Shown: in pieces, positions 33,159 through 34,777 of the stretch
Position numbering within the stretch: position 1 is the stretch's first letter
Layout: each line of letters starts with the position of its first letter
Source of the DNA: CAZXSK01 sp964642855
GTDB taxonomy: Bacteria > Planctomycetota > Phycisphaerae > SM23-33
Assembly (NCBI GenBank): GCA_964642855.1
Contig: CAZXSK010000044.1
Location: 1-34,777, forward strand
Direction of reading: 5' to 3'
DNA: 34,777 nucleotides
Notes under the pieces: model-generated
The model's database searches: none
What the model was told of the DNA's origin: nothing
Seen by the model: only the letters and a program-made list of their open reading frames with translations
Program-made: the position numbers and the translations under genes

Positions 33159-33430
33159 GGAACGTCGCTCCTTCTGAAGGTGCCCGATCGTGCTGGTCAG
33201 TGGCAGGCGGGGGATACACGCCCAGCCTCGATGCTTTATAGCTTCACCAGCCCTTCGATGCGCAGTAACGCTTCAGGTTTCCCGGGTGTGGGGGCGGACA
33301 GCTTGGGAATTTCCCGAAATCCGTCCGGGTTTGGTCCGATCCATAGGGTACAGCCCGCTGGGGCGATGCGCCCGACCCCCAGCTACAGGGCTGAGTTCTC
33401 GTGACGACACCGGGCGACGGGGGCCAGAAC

Positions 33431-34432
33431 ATGGCTAAGGCGAAGGATGGCATTCTGCTGGAGTCGGGAACCGACGAGGTCGAGATTCTCGAGTTCGTGC
33501 TGGGCAATCAGGGCTTCGGCGTTAACGTGCTGAAGATCCAGGCGATCGAGCAATACGACCCCGAACGGGTAACCGAACTGCCCCTGGGCAACCCGTCGAT
33601 TGCGGGGATGTTCCTGTTTCGCAACCGCACGATCCCGCTGATCGACCTGGGTGTCGAGCTGGGCATGCGCAGCCCGTGGGCGATGCAGGAGCCAGCGGAA
33701 GGCGCCGACGTCGAGCCCGAGAAGCGCATCGTGCTGATCACCCAGTTCAACCGCATGACCAACGCCTTCCTTGTCGACGGCGTCCGGCGGATCCACCGCG
33801 TGATGTGGGAGGACATCTGCCCGCTGAGCCCCGTCCTGACCGAGCATTCCAGCGAGTTCACCGGCTCGCTGAGCATCGAAGACCACGAGGTGCTGATTGT
33901 CGACATGGAGAAGATCTCCGGAGACTTCTTCGAGAGCAAAGATCTGCTCGATCTGGGTGACGGGGAGGTCCTGCACCATCCCCGCGAGCAGGAGAGGCCC
34001 AGCATCAAGATCATGATGGTCGAAGACTCCTCGACCACCCGCGCATTCATCTCCGGAGTGCTGGAAAAGGGCAACTACACCAACCTGCTGGTCTTCGACA
34101 ACGGCCGGGAGGCCCACAAAGCCATCGAGAAGATGAAAGCAGACGCCGACGAGCAGGGCAAAGACATTACGGAGTTCGTGAACCTGGTGATCACGGACAT
34201 CGAAATGCCCCAGATGGACGGCCTGACGTTGTGCCACCACATCAAGTTCGCCCTGGGTCTGGAGGACCTGCCGGTGATTCTCTACTCCTCGCTGCTGAAG
34301 GACCGGATGACCCAACGGGCCAAGGATGTCAAGGCGACCGCGTACATCACCAAGCCCCAGTGCGTGAAGCTGGTGGAAATGGTCGATTGCCTCTGCATCG
34401 ACAAGACCGAACCACCCATTCGCTTCCAGTAG
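33431..34432 (+). CDS. cheV: Chemotaxis coupling protein CheV (CheW-receiver fusion)
   Basis: CheV links chemoreceptors to CheA and tunes signalling through its receiver domain. The 333-aa protein has a CheW domain (about 15-165, 'GILLESGTDEVEILEFVL', 'IPLIDLGVELG') and a C-terminal receiver (about 192-325) with acidic E198/D199, phospho-acceptor D256 in 'VITDIEMPQMDG', S286 and K308. The start is put at ATG 33431, which has a G-rich stretch upstream and places the conserved N-terminus correctly; a GTG at 33401 would add ten residues. The 272-nt region between it and the divergent 2107-aa gene shows no clear promoter. No cheA or receptor is in the window. Confidence 0.93.
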   Translation: MAKAKDGILLESGTDEVEILEFVLGNQGFGVNVLKIQAIEQYDPERVTELPLGNPSIAGMFLFRNRTIPLIDLGVELGMRSPWAMQEPAEGADVEPEKRIVLITQFNRMTNAFLVDGVRRIHRVMWEDICPLSPVLTEHSSEFTGSLSIEDHEVLIVDMEKISGDFFESKDLLDLGDGEVLHHPREQERPSIKIMMVEDSSTTRAFISGVLEKGNYTNLLVFDNGREAHKAIEKMKADADEQGKDITEFVNLVITDIEMPQMDGLTLCHHIKFALGLEDLPVILYSSLLKDRMTQRAKDVKATAYITKPQCVKLVEMVDCLCIDKTEPPIRFQ

Positions 34433-34493
34433 GCGGCCGCGCCGGGCGGGGCGGTTGACGCAGGCCCCCGGGATCTGCTCCAATGGGCAGGCC

Positions 34494-34777
34494 ATGAAAG
34501 CCATCGCCCTCCAGTCCGGTAGCAACGGCAACTGCGTGTTCGTCGAAAGCGGCAAGACGCGGCTGCTGATCGACGCGGGCATCTCCGGAAAGCAGGCCCA
34601 AACCCGCCTGGCCTCCCTCGGTCGCGACATCCGCGACGTCGACGCGATGCTCCTGACCCACGACCACCGCGACCACGCCAGATGTGCGGGGATCTATCAG
34701 CGCAAGTTCGGCCTGGCGATGCTGGTGACCGAGCGCACCCTGGCTGCCGCCAATCAGCGCCACGCACTGGGCAAGCT
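34494..34777 (+). CDS. WalJ/YycJ-like MBL-fold hydrolase (5' part, cut by window end)
   Basis: The first 94 residues are seen. They begin 'MKAIALQSGSNGNCVFVESG', continue 'LLIDAGISGKQ', and have the metal motif H-x-H-x-D-H at 56-61 ('HDHRDH'). 'SGSNGNC' and 'LLIDAG' near the start are typical of the YycJ/WalJ group of MBL-fold nucleases or hydrolases. The gene runs past the window edge. It begins 61 nt after cheV on the same strand; no strong Shine-Dalgarno is visible. Family placement is good for the fold, moderate for the subgroup. Confidence 0.8.
   Translation, partial: MKAIALQSGSNGNCVFVESGKTRLLIDAGISGKQAQTRLASLGRDIRDVDAMLLTHDHRDHARCAGIYQRKFGLAMLVTERTLAAANQRHALGK

Noticed and set aside
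31836..33404. A 522-codon plus-strand frame over the start of the 2107-aa gene
   Set aside because: No ribosome-binding site or motifs, and the minus-strand gene has a signal peptide and a good start.
1..34777. CRISPR arrays, insertion sequences, prophage or integrated elements
   Set aside because: No spaced direct repeats, terminal inverted repeats, transposase or integrase motifs were seen; composition looks even throughout.

Overview
The window looks like a scaffold from a GC-rich Gram-negative bacterium, most likely of the Planctomycetota/PVC group. Reasons are an oversized SecA (about 1233 aa) with extra domains, a PQQ-like beta-propeller starting with a 'WPCFLGPDRN'-type motif, a protein joining an alpha/alpha-toroid to DUF4159-like domains, a 2107-aa exported protein with macroglobulin-like segments, and many sugar-metabolism genes. 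This placement is inferred from gene content only. There is no rRNA, tRNA, CRISPR array, transposase, integrase or phage gene. Two runs of exactly 100 N (10980-11079, 24787-24886) are assembly gaps; one interrupts a glycosyltransferase gene and the other removes the 3' ends of two convergent genes.

Layout: (1) 86-2125, minus strand: an M55 D-aminopeptidase-like gene and a Gfo/Idh/MocA oxidoreductase. (2) 2165-8430, plus strand: a good promoter, then secA, a 101-aa SEC-C protein, a 66-aa single-pass membrane peptide, a 62-aa SEC-C miniprotein, carA and a short pyrophosphatase-like gene. (3) 8434-9717, minus: a LarA-type nickel-pincer racemase homologue. (4) 9955-16567, plus: a glycogen-synthase-like glycosyltransferase (gapped), a GH52-like glycosidase, a strong hairpin terminator, an exported alpha/beta hydrolase and an exported PQQ-like propeller. 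(5) 16584-17219, minus: an MBL-fold hydrolase. (6) 17333-19541, plus: an Fe-S assembly operon (Rrf2/IscR-like regulator, iscS, iscU) with a promoter and a perfect inverted repeat at the expected transcription start. (7) 19760-24786, plus: an exported TPR-type protein and the exported toroid/DUF4159 protein. (8) 24887-33158, minus: a GH42 beta-galactosidase (3' end lost in the gap) and the 2107-aa exported protein. (9) 33431-34777, plus: cheV and the start of a WalJ/YycJ-like MBL hydrolase cut by the window edge.

Functional themes: protein export (secA and SEC-C satellites), Fe-S cluster biogenesis under Rrf2 control, carbohydrate turnover (two glycoside hydrolases, a glycosyltransferase, an oxidoreductase), and several large exported proteins of unknown role. 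The observations most worth following are the expanded SecA with its SEC-C satellites, the architecture of the 2107-aa exported protein, the two DUF4159-like units behind a toroid domain, and the candidate Rrf2 operator.
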